Source: Achatina immaculata (taxonomy: Eukaryota; Mollusca; Gastropoda; Stylommatophora; Achatinidae). Taken from it: DNA of 64,000 bases. The stretch spans positions 11,120,303 through 11,184,302 of the forward strand of contig CM019704.1 in NCBI GenBank assembly GCA_009760885.1. The letters run 5' to 3'. The translations under genes were made by a program, and so were the position numbers. The notes under the pieces are model-generated. The model did not search any database and had not been told where the DNA came from. It saw only the letters and a program-made list of their open reading frames with translations. This document shows, piece by piece, positions 56,601 through 64,000 of the stretch; the stretch's first letter is position 1, and each line of letters begins with the position of its first letter.

Positions 56601-56760
56601 GATTCATGTGTATACAGTGAGATGTTCAGAACTAACTTCTGTTAGTAAGCGTTGTGATTCATGTGTATACAGTGAGATGTTCAGAACTAACTGCTGTTAG
56701 TAAGTGTTGTCATTCATGTGTATACAGTGAGATGTTCAGAACTAACTGCTGTTAGTAAGT
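53526..56760. repeat. 1609-bp tandem duplication
   Basis: Copy 1 53526-55134, copy 2 from 55135. Junction GGGGAGTGAATATAAC joins GGGGAGTGGAGCC-type sequence (57875) to CGAGAGTGAATATAAC (53526) at a shared GAGTG. Inside is otherwise featureless intron (53640-54530; repeated at 55250-56140). Confidence 0.93.
54585..55022. repeat. 55-bp minisatellite, about 8 copies
   Basis: Unit GTTCAGAACTAACTACTGTT then AGTAAGCATTGTCATTCATG then TGTATACAGTGAGAT. Same period as the donor array but unrelated sequence. Confidence 0.95.
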
Positions 56761-56776
56761 GTTGTCATTCATGTGT
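56190..56776. repeat. 55-bp minisatellite, second array (about 10.5 copies)
   Basis: Copy of 54585-55022 within the 1609-bp duplication, extended by about two units and then interrupted by a LINE fragment. Confidence 0.95.
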
Positions 56777-57271
56777 CATTCAAATAAACTAAGCATAAAT
56801 ATGAAAATCAGGATATTTAAGAGTAATGTTCTAAGTGTACTACTCTATGGAAGTGAATGCTGGAAAATCACCAAAACCATAGAAAACAAGTTGAATTCTT
56901 TCCAGACTAAATGTTTACGTAGAATTAAAAAAATATTTTGGCCAAACACCATAAGAAATAACATTTTATTGGCAGAAATGCAGATGAAACCACTGACAAC
57001 AATTATTGAGGAAAGACGCTGGCGATGGTTGGGACATGTGCTCCGAATGACTGACAACTCACTACCAAAAATAGCACTAAGATGGACACCACAGGGGAGC
57101 AGAAGTAAGGGTAGACCAAAAGAGACATGGAGAAGAACAACAGAAAGGATGTTGAGCAATAGAGGGCTCACCTGGGCAAGAGCAGAAAAAAAGGCGAAAG
57201 ACAGGCATTTGTGGAAAACCCTTGCGGAAGCCCCGTGTGCCCTGGGCACTTAAGGTTCAGAGAGAGAGAGA
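56777..57271 (+). mobile_element. RTE-like LINE 3' fragment, fourth family, (AG)n tail
   Basis: ORF 56759-57253 (164 codons) reads VLLYGSECWKITKTIENKLN, FQTKCLRRIKKIFWP, then RRWRWLGHVLRM. This is the RT C-terminal region of a LINE distinct from families A and B, ending in GAGAGAGAGAGAG at 57258-57271. It is fused to the 55-bp array on the left and to a third copy of the GAAGAGTGCTACTAAATG segment on the right. Confidence 0.85.
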
Positions 57272-57311
57272 GAAGAGTGCTACTAAATGTTGCCTCATGT
57301 TACTGTGCAAG

Positions 57312-57765
57312 GAGTGTTCAGAACTAACTTCTGTTAGTAAGCGTTGTGATTCATGTGTATACAGTGAGATGTTCAGAACTAACTACTGTTAGTAAGCGTT
57401 GTGATTCTTGTGTATACAGTGAGATGTTCAGAACTAACTACTGTTAGTAAGCATTGTCATTCATGTGTATACAGTGAGATGTTCAGAACTAACTACTGTT
57501 AGTAAGCATTGTCATTCATGTGTATACAGTGAGATGTTCAGAACTAACTACTGTTAGTAAGCATTGTGATTCATGTGTATACAGTGAGATGTTCAGAACT
57601 AACTACTGTTAGTAAGCGTTGTGATTCATGTGTATACAGTGAGATGTTCAGAACTAACTACTGTTAGTAAGCGTTGTGATTCATGTGCATACAGTGAGAT
57701 GTTCAGAACTAACTACTGTTAGTAAGCATTGTCATTCATGTGTATACAGTGAGATGTTCAGAAGA
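57312..57765. repeat. 55-bp minisatellite, third array (about 8 copies)
   Basis: Same unit as 54585-55022, part of the third copy of this region (57272 onward). Confidence 0.95.
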
Positions 57766-57829
57766 TGTAAGTTGCTGCTTTTTGCTATTCCATGTTGTGT
57801 GAGAACTATTGCAACTTTGTTGTGAGAGA

Positions 57830-58468
57830 GTTGTCCTCTTCCTCCTCATGTGGCTAACAATTGTTCTAGCTGGGGAGTGGAGCCTCTTCCTCCTCATGTT
57901 CCTAACAAATGTTCTAGCTGGGGAGTGGAGCTTCTTCCTCCTCATGTGGCTAACAATTGTTATAGCCGGAGAGTGGAGCCTCTTCCTCCTCATGTGGCTA
58001 ACAATTATTCTAGCCGGGGAGTGGAGTCTCTTCCTCCTCATGTGGCTAACAATTGTTCTAGCTGGGGAGTGGAGCCTCTTCCTCCTCATGTGGCTAACAA
58101 ATGTTCTAGCTGGGGAGTGGAGCCTCTTCCTCCTCATGTGGCTAACAATTGTTATAGCCAGGATGTGGAGCTTCTTCCTCCTCATATGGCTAACAGTTGT
58201 TCTAGCTGGGGAATGGAGCCTCTTCCTCCTCATGTAGCTAACAATTGTTCTAGCTGGGGAGTGGAGCCTCTTCCTCCTCATGTGGCTAACAATTGTTCTA
58301 GCTGGGGAGTGGAGCCTCTTCCACCTCATGTGGCTAACAATTGTTCTAGCTGGGGAGTGGAGCCTCTTCCACCTCATGTGGCTAACAATTATTCTAGCTG
58401 GGGAGTGGAGCCTCTTCCTCCTTATGTGGCTAACAATTGTTCTAGCTGGGGAGTGGAGCCTCAAACAT
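57830..58468. repeat. 48-bp minisatellite, about 13 copies
   Basis: Unit CTCTTCCTCCTCATGTGGCT then AACAATTGTTCTAGCTGGGGAGTGGAGC. As 48 is a multiple of 3, frames on both strands stay open; one + frame reads a hydrophobic 16-residue repeat (LFLLMWLTIVLAGEWS). It lies in an intron and no coding role is supported. Confidence 0.95.
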
Positions 58469-59238
58469 GTTTTTTTCCTGTCTAAGCAATTCATCAGCAT
58501 CAGTCATTATTTCTCATAATAAATCTGTTGATGTTTTCAAACTCTCTTCAATATAATCCACACTGTTACGTGTCAGTTTTGTGGAGGCCTGTTAGAAGTT
58601 TCAAGTTATGTGGCTGTTGTCCACGTGGCGTTGTTGAGAATCTGGGTATGATCAGTTTCTTGTGAATAACCTTGAAACAGTTGATAAGACTTCCAGATAG
58701 AACCTTTCTTATCTGAGCAGTAGTCTGACAACATTAACTACACACTTTTTACTCCACTAGACACTTACATAAACAGCTTTATCATCTGTCCTTACTCAGA
58801 CAGCAGAACATAACTATTGTCATTGTTGTGCGTGACCTGTCTAATAAGTAATGGCCATACTATGTCCATCACTGGTAGTGATGACATTGGTGATGGCCAG
58901 TCTGTCACTCATGGCAACAGACGACAGAGATGGCTTTGCTGTGCCTGATAGTTGTTTTAAAGCCCCATCCTGAATGTGACTGAAGTCATCTGTCAACCAA
59001 GAGTCAACATCATGAGCACAGCCATGAACCAGTGTTTTATTTCTGGTATGGTGCAGATGGATTACCACAGCCACACAGAAAAGAGGACAGATAAAAATTG
59101 TGGAGATGTGAGGACTTTATAAAAGCAGCACTTGTAATAGTACTCCCTGAACGCTTGTTTCATGCACTTATAATCGAGCGTGTTGTTGACAAGAACGACC
59201 AAGCATTGTCCCTTGTTGGTCTGTGTTATTGTCAGGCC
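58469..59238 (+). other. HSPBAP1-like intron, no feature
   Basis: No exon recognised. A moderately GC-richer stretch at 58800-59360 has an ORF on each strand (59098-59358 plus, 59062-59277 minus) without known motifs; it may be an unidentified element. Confidence 0.4.
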
Positions 59239-59786
59239 GAGGACTTTGTCGCAGCCATGGAGCTTGGTATTTACCACATTTCTTTTGTTCAGAGAGTAAT
59301 TCTTTACTGCCGCCGGCCGCAGTCCATCCCGTCTTCTTGTCTGGCTAGCTTCTTCTAATTCTTATTCTCCACTACAAGATAACATTGTTAGCTTATGACG
59401 CAATAAATTATCCCAGCCATTGTAGTCTCACCTGGCCACACGATGACCTAGTTACAATGAGGTATTGTTCACATGGTCACATGCTAGGCCAGTATTAGAC
59501 AAAGAGATATATAACTTTCTAACATTTTGGTAAATATTTAACAAACTACACATATTTTAAAAATTTCACATATTTCACCACAAGCACAAGTGAAGTCCAG
59601 CGGTATCCATTTCACGTCACAATCATAAAATGACACTGGTAAAAATCCAAATGTAGGAGCTAAAATAAACACGTCTGATCACAAGGAGAGAACACAAAAG
59701 TCTCATCATGATGTTCTTCAGGATGGTTGTTGGTTGTATATGACAGGGGTTTCAGTTACGTGTAACACTTTATGTTGTTTCCACAG

Positions 59787-60119
59787 AATCTTACACCAAC
59801 CAGCATGAACTTACTTCTGCTGAAGACTGCCTTGTGCCAGCTGATTAAAGACAAACACAAGACTGTGAAGAATAAAATCAACTTTAAAGAAGATTGTAAC
59901 AGCTTGAATGGTGCATCACAGGGTCACAAGAGGCAGACAAGCAAAGAACATGCTCCTGATAGTGATGAGTGTGTCTTGAAAAGTGGATATTGTCATGTTG
60001 AGGACTTTGTCGCAGCCATGGAGCTTGGTATTTACCACATTTCTTTTGTTCAGAGAGTAATTCTTTACTGCCGCCGGCCGCAGTCCATCCCGTCTTCTTG
60101 TCTGGCTAGCTTCTTCTAA
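59787..60119 (+). CDS. HSPBAP1-like truncated last exon, copy 1
   Basis: Acceptor TTATGTTGTTTCCACAG ends at 59786. In the phase set by exon 53094-53216 it reads NLTPTSMNLLLLKTALCQLI and on to SGYCHVED. It then crosses the duplication junction into FVAAMELGIYHISFVQRVI and stops at 60119. An AATAAA at 60163-60168 follows, so it has the parts of an alternative last exon encoding a shorter C-terminus. Whether it is used is unknown. Confidence 0.5.
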   Translation, partial: NLTPTSMNLLLLKTALCQLIKDKHKTVKNKINFKEDCNSLNGASQGHKRQTSKEHAPDSDECVLKSGYCHVEDFVAAMELGIYHISFVQRVILYCRRPQSIPSSCLASFF

Positions 60120-60162
60120 TTCTTATTCTCCACTACAAGATAACATTGTTAGCTTATGACGC

Positions 60163-60168
60163 AATAAA
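60163..60168 (+). terminator. AATAAA after truncated last exon copy 1
   Basis: GCAATAAATT, 44 bases after the stop. The identical hexamer at 59402-59407 shows it comes from former intron sequence. Confidence 0.4.
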
Positions 60169-60547
60169 TTATCCCAGCCATTGTAGTCTCACCTGGCCAC
60201 ACGATGACCTAGTTACAATGAGGTATTGTTCACATGGTCACATGCTAGGCCAGTATTAGACAAAGAGATATATAACTTTCTAACATTTTGGTAAATATTT
60301 AACAAACTACACATATTTTAAAAATTTCACATATTTCACCACAAGCACAAGTGAAGTCCAGCGGTATCCATTTCACGTCACAATCATAAAATGACACTGG
60401 TAAAAATCCAAATGTAGGAGCTAAAATAAACACGTCTGATCACAAGGAGAGAACACAAAAGTCTCATCATGATGTTCTTCAGGATGGTTGTTGGTTGTAT
60501 ATGACAGGGGTTTCAGTTACGTGTAACACTTTATGTTGTTTCCACAG

Positions 60548-60880
60548 AATCTTACACCAACCAGCATGAACTTACTTCTGCTGAAGACTGCCTTGTGCCA
60601 GCTGATTAAAGACAAACACAAGACTGTGAAGAATAAAATCAACTTTAAAGAAGATTGTAACAGCTTGAATGGTGCATCACAGGGTCACAAGAGGCAGACA
60701 AGCAAAGAACATGCTCCTGATAGTGATGAGTGTGTCTTGAAAAGTGGATATTGTCATGTTGAGGACTTTGTCGCAGCCATGGAGCTTGGTATTTACCACA
60801 TTTCTTTTGTTCAGAGAGTAATTCTTTACTGCCGCCGGCCGCAGTCCATCCCGTCTTCTTGTCTGGCTAGCTTCTTCTAA
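60548..60880 (+). CDS. HSPBAP1-like truncated last exon, copy 2
   Basis: Identical to 59787-60119 with the same acceptor, the same 71 normal codons, the same junction-derived C-terminal residues and stop. AATAAA at 60924-60929. Confidence 0.5.
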   Translation, partial: NLTPTSMNLLLLKTALCQLIKDKHKTVKNKINFKEDCNSLNGASQGHKRQTSKEHAPDSDECVLKSGYCHVEDFVAAMELGIYHISFVQRVILYCRRPQSIPSSCLASFF

Positions 60881-60923
60881 TTCTTATTCTCCACTACAAG
60901 ATAACATTGTTAGCTTATGACGC

Positions 60924-60929
60924 AATAAA
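60924..60929 (+). terminator. AATAAA after truncated last exon copy 2
   Basis: Same hexamer and spacing as 60163-60168. Confidence 0.4.
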
Positions 60930-61308
60930 TTATCCCAGCCATTGTAGTCTCACCTGGCCACACGATGACCTAGTTACAATGAGGTATTGTTCACATGGTC
61001 ACATGCTAGGCCAGTATTAGACAAAGAGATATATAACTTTCTAACATTTTGGTAAATATTTAACAAACTACACATATTTTAAAAATTTCACATATTTCAC
61101 CACAAGCACAAGTGAAGTCCAGCGGTATCCATTTCACGTCACAATCATAAAATGACACTGGTAAAAATCCAAATGTAGGAGCTAAAATAAACACGTCTGA
61201 TCACAAGGAGAGAACACAAAAGTCTCATCATGATGTTCTTCAGGATGGTTGTTGGTTGTATATGACAGGGGTTTCAGTTACGTGTAACACTTTATGTTGT
61301 TTCCACAG

Positions 61309-62421
61309 AATCTTACACCAACCAGCATGAACTTACTTCTGCTGAAGACTGCCTTGTGCCAGCTGATTAAAGACAAACACAAGACTGTGAAGAATAAAAT
61401 CAACTTTAAAGAAGATTGTAACAGCTTGAATGGTGCATCACAGGGTCACAAGAGGCAGACAAGCAAAGAACATGCTCCTGATAGTGATGAGTGTGTCTTG
61501 AAAAGTGGATATTGTCATGTTGAGGACTTTTCACATTTTGATGAAGTTTCCACAGGTCAGTTTAAGTGTACATTAGGTCAGTGTGAATGTTCATCAGATC
61601 AGTCCAGGTGTACATCAGATGAGTCCAAGTGTACGTCAGATCAGTCCAAGTGTACATCAGATCAGTCCAAGTATACATCAGATCAGTCCAAGTGTACATC
61701 AGATGAGTCCTTTCAATATCTTTTCACAGAAAGATTCAGAGGAAACGCTGTCATAAGTGTTGCATCTCCATTCCAGTTTCAGTCCATAGCAAGCTTGCCA
61801 CACAAGAGGAAGATGGATGCATTACAAGAATCATCCTGTAAGAGTAAGAAAAGTAAAGTTGAATCTGCTTCATGCAGTGAATCTTTTCAGTCTTGTGGGG
61901 ATTTAACAGATGATGAGCCACAGGCAGAAACTTCCATTTCAAAAATATTTTCACTCACTGCATGCTCATTTGATTCCTATTTAGACTTTTTAAACAACCT
62001 GTGTAAACAAATTCAGTGTAGGTGTTGCTATGGAAATACAGATACAAAAGTGAAAGAGAAAGATGAGTCAATAACCCAAGCAGTTTCTGACAGTCCAGGT
62101 GCTTCAGTGCCCACAGATGTAGAAGCTGCCTTCAACAGTAAAGTGTGCTCAGAGATCTGTGCATCTCCACGTCATGATAACCGGGCAGGTCAGTGCAGAA
62201 CCTTCAGCTCAAACTTAGTAGAAAGTCTGAGCTCTACAAGTAACGAAGCATCTGTAATGTTTGACAAATCAGGTGATGGGTTGTTCAGCCAACTTAGCAG
62301 TGCAGAAGTAGCGGAAGCACTTTTGGCTTGTGTGTTACATCCAGATGTGATAGAGACAATTTCGCGAATGTTCGAACAACGGTGTGAGTTCCAGCTGAGA
62401 CATAAGAGTGTTATGAAATAA
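61309..62421 (+). CDS. HSPBAP1-like full last exon, copy 1
   Basis: 370 codons after acceptor GTTGTTTCCACAG (61308). Order: NLTPTSMNLLLLKTALCQLI helix; a low-complexity stretch; a seven-residue repeat of the CTSDQSK type (about 61560-61710); a basic motif LPHKRKMDALQ with CKSKKSK, a possible nuclear localisation signal; a Cys-rich patch (CKQIQCRCCYGN); and a C-terminal helix LSSAEVAEALLACVLHPDVI then ETISRMFEQR. The LL.C(V/L).P.V...I...(L/M) ending agrees with the C-terminal motif of HSPBAP1 proteins. Stop TAA at 62419-62421. Confidence 0.88.
   Translation, partial: NLTPTSMNLLLLKTALCQLIKDKHKTVKNKINFKEDCNSLNGASQGHKRQTSKEHAPDSDECVLKSGYCHVEDFSHFDEVSTGQFKCTLGQCECSSDQSRCTSDESKCTSDQSKCTSDQSKYTSDQSKCTSDESFQYLFTERFRGNAVISVASPFQFQSIASLPHKRKMDALQESSCKSKKSKVESASCSESFQSCGDLTDDEPQAETSISKIFSLTACSFDSYLDFLNNLCKQIQCRCCYGNTDTKVKEKDESITQAVSDSPGASVPTDVEAAFNSKVCSEICASPRHDNRAGQCRTFSSNLVESLSSTSNEASVMFDKSGDGLFSQLSSAEVAEALLACVLHPDVIETISRMFEQRCEFQLRHKSVMK
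61560..61710 (+). repeat. 21-bp coding repeat, about 7 units
   Basis: In-frame units encoding C-(T/S)-S-D-(Q/E)-S-(K/R). The second copy of the exon (62802-62931) has one unit fewer, which accounts for the 7-residue length difference (375 versus 368 counted from the upstream ATG). Confidence 0.93.
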
Positions 62422-62436
62422 TCATCTGTGTGATAA

Positions 62437-62442
62437 AATAAA
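62437..62442 (+). terminator. Polyadenylation signal, full exon copy 1
   Basis: AATAAA 16 bases after the stop codon, in GATAAAATAAACATTT; a very short 3' UTR is implied. Confidence 0.65.
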
Positions 62443-62550
62443 CATTTACCTCATGAAATATCAATCTTTAAAATGTTCATTGTCTTCTTGTTTTTGCTTG
62501 TATATGACAGGGGTTTCAGTTACGTGTAACACTTTATGTTGTTTCCACAG

Positions 62551-63642
62551 AATCTTACACCAACCAGCATGAACTTACTTCTGCTGAAGACTGCCTTGTG
62601 CCAGCTGATTAAAGACAAACACAAGACTGTGAAGAATAAAATCAACTTTAAAGAAGATTGTAACAGCTTGAATGGTGCATCACAGGGTCACAAGAGGCAG
62701 ACAAGCAAAGAACATGCTCCTGATAGTGATGAGTGTGTCTTGAAAAGTGGATATTGTCATGTTGAGGACTTTTCACATTTTGATGAAGTTTCCACAGGTC
62801 AGTTTAAGTGTACATTAGGTCAGTCTGAATGTTCATCAGATCAGTCCAAGTGTACATCAGATGAGTCCAAGTGTACGTCAGATCAGTCCAAGTGTACATC
62901 AGATCAGTCCAAGTGTACATCAGATGAGTCCTTTCAATATCTTTTCACAGAAAGATTCAGAGGAAACACTGTCATAAGTGTTGCATCTCCATTCCAGTTT
63001 CAGTCCATAGCAAGCTTGCCACACAAGAGGAAGATGGATGCATTACAAGAATCATCCTGTAAGAGTAAGAAAAGTAAAGTTGAATCTGCTTCATGCAGTG
63101 AATCTTTTCAGTCTTGTGGGGATTTAACAGATGATGAGCCACAGGCAGAAACTTCCATTTCAAAAATATTTTCACTCACTGCATGCTCATTTGATTCCTA
63201 TTTAGACTTTTTAAACAACCTGTGTAAACAAATTCAGTGTAGGTGTTGCTATGGAAATACAGATACAAAAGTGAAAGAGAAAGATGAGTCAATAACCCAA
63301 GCAGTTTCTGACAGTCCAGGTGCTTCAGTGCCCACAGATGTAGAAGCTGCCTTCAACAGTAAAGTGTGCTCAGAGATCTGTGCATCTCCACGTCATGATA
63401 ACCGGGCAGGTCAGTGCAGAACCTTCAGCTCAAACTTAGTAGAAAGTCTGAGCTCTACAAGTAACGAAGCATCTGTAATGTTTGACAAATCAGGTGATGG
63501 GTTGTTCAGCCAACTTAGCAGTGCAGAAGTAGCGGAAGCACTTTTGGCTTGTGTGTTACATCCAGATGTGATAGAGACAATTTCGCGAATGTTCGAACAA
63601 CGGTGTGAGTTCCAGCTGAGACATAAGAGTGTTATGAAATAA
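62551..63642 (+). CDS. HSPBAP1-like full last exon, copy 2
   Basis: Same acceptor (TTCCACAG ends at 62550) and same protein as 61309-62421, with one 7-residue repeat unit fewer and a few substitutions (for example GQCEC becomes GQSEC, GNAVIS becomes GNTVIS). Open to the same TAA at 63640-63642. As it keeps a full acceptor and signal, it could replace copy 1 in some transcripts. Confidence 0.75.
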   Translation, partial: NLTPTSMNLLLLKTALCQLIKDKHKTVKNKINFKEDCNSLNGASQGHKRQTSKEHAPDSDECVLKSGYCHVEDFSHFDEVSTGQFKCTLGQSECSSDQSKCTSDESKCTSDQSKCTSDQSKCTSDESFQYLFTERFRGNTVISVASPFQFQSIASLPHKRKMDALQESSCKSKKSKVESASCSESFQSCGDLTDDEPQAETSISKIFSLTACSFDSYLDFLNNLCKQIQCRCCYGNTDTKVKEKDESITQAVSDSPGASVPTDVEAAFNSKVCSEICASPRHDNRAGQCRTFSSNLVESLSSTSNEASVMFDKSGDGLFSQLSSAEVAEALLACVLHPDVIETISRMFEQRCEFQLRHKSVMK

Positions 63643-63657
63643 TCATCTGTGTGATAA

Positions 63658-63663
63658 AATAAA
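63658..63663 (+). terminator. Polyadenylation signal, full exon copy 2
   Basis: AATAAA in the same context as 62437-62442. Confidence 0.6.
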
Positions 63664-63724
63664 CATTTACCTCATGAAATATCAATCTTTAAAATGTTCA
63701 TTGTCTTCTTGTTTTTGTTTGTAT

Positions 63725-63950
63725 CGGCTTTTGTTGAGAACACAATGTGTGATTAACAGTGTGGTGAGATGTTGAGTACACAGTGTGAGATAAACAATGT
63801 AGTGAGATGTTGAGTGCACAGTGTGTGATTAACAGTGTGGTGAGATGTTGAGTACACAGTGTGAGATAAACAATGTAGTGAGATGTTGAGTACACAGTGT
63901 GAGATAAACAGTGTGGTGAGATGTTGACTACATAGTGTGAGATGAACAAA
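63725..63950. repeat. 38-bp minisatellite, about 6 copies
   Basis: Unit GAGATGTTGAGTACACAGTG then TGAGATAAACAATGTAGT, directly behind the last polyadenylation signal. The last 50 bases of the window show nothing. Confidence 0.92.
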
Positions 63951-64000
63951 AATAGAAAATGAAAAATTTTATAAAGCTGTGATCAAAATTTCAAAACAAA

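Larger units (their letters stand above)
59239..61521 (+). repeat. Three tandem 761-bp units carrying the last-exon start
   Basis: Units 59239-59999, 60000-60760 and 60761-61521 are essentially identical. Each starts at GAGGACTTTGTCGC and ends at GTT before the next GAGGACTTT; that 9-bp sequence is the junction microhomology. Each contains intron, AATAAA, acceptor GTTGTTTCCACAG and about 213 bases of last exon. Confidence 0.95.
62498..63720 (+). repeat. 1242-bp tandem duplication of the full last exon
   Basis: Second copy of 61256-62497 (acceptor region, exon, polyadenylation signal). Junction TTGCTTGTATATGAC joins downstream TTTTTGTTTGTATCGG to intron GGTTGTATATGAC at a shared TTGTAT. Confidence 0.93.

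Noticed and set aside
57736..58500. 254-codon minus-strand and 211-codon plus-strand ORFs
   Set aside because: Both are readings of the same 48-bp repeat inside an intron.
59062..59358. Overlapping ORFs on both strands near the last-exon units
   Set aside because: No recognisable motif; part of the plus ORF is the same sequence that forms the junction-made tail of the truncated exons.
1..64000. tRNA, rRNA or other structured RNA genes
   Set aside because: I found no convincing A/B box pair, rRNA segment or snRNA; a covariance-model search would be needed to exclude them.

Overview
The window is animal nuclear DNA: AT-rich, with spliced genes, GT-AG introns, AATAAA polyadenylation signals, non-LTR retrotransposons, a Penelope-like element, a mariner relic, a piggyBac-type MITE and more than twenty minisatellites. 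Nothing is bacterial: there are no operons or dense ORFs. The retroelement mix (RTE-type LINEs with ATG/ATGA tails, an I-group LINE with RNase H, a GIY-YIG Penelope element) suits an invertebrate. A lophotrochozoan such as a mollusc is my guess, but the species cannot be read from the sequence.

Two host genes are supported, both on the + strand. Gene 1 (CDS 14901-16613, one coding exon) encodes a 570-residue protein with three winged-helix repeats like those of Egalitarian, a beta-barrel-like module and an acidic tail. Gene 2 runs from about 39.85 kb to 62.4 or 63.6 kb and is a homologue of HSPBAP1, a JmjC-type Fe(II)/2-oxoglutarate oxygenase family protein. I assembled it from exons at 39849-40017, 42186-42371, 43966-44098, 48427-48551, 53094-53216 and a multiplied last exon (59787, 60548, 61309, 62551). 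The exon that should join 44098 to about 48427 was not found.

Layout: 1-13.5 kb holds LINE fragments, a minisatellite born inside a LINE, and a 32-bp satellite split by an I-group LINE. 13.5-17.6 kb is gene 1 with minisatellites behind it. 17.6-24.8 kb is mostly non-coding, with a 33-bp satellite. 24.8-30.4 kb has RTE copies around an inverted-twin Penelope insertion. 32.9-39.4 kb is one long I-group LINE containing two RTE insertions and a MITE. 39.8-64 kb is the HSPBAP1-like gene, whose introns are full of minisatellites and kilobase-scale tandem duplications.

The most unusual biology is in gene 2. Two of its 5' splice sites were amplified, together with the end of their exon, into tandem arrays of six GTAAG donors each. 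In the first array every donor keeps the same phase, so splice choice could add 13-residue modules. The last exon has been copied into a ladder of alternative ends, each with acceptor, stop and AATAAA. At least six tandem duplications in 44-64 kb have 3-9 bp of microhomology at the junction. These could be real local instability or partly assembly error; long reads and RNA-seq would decide.
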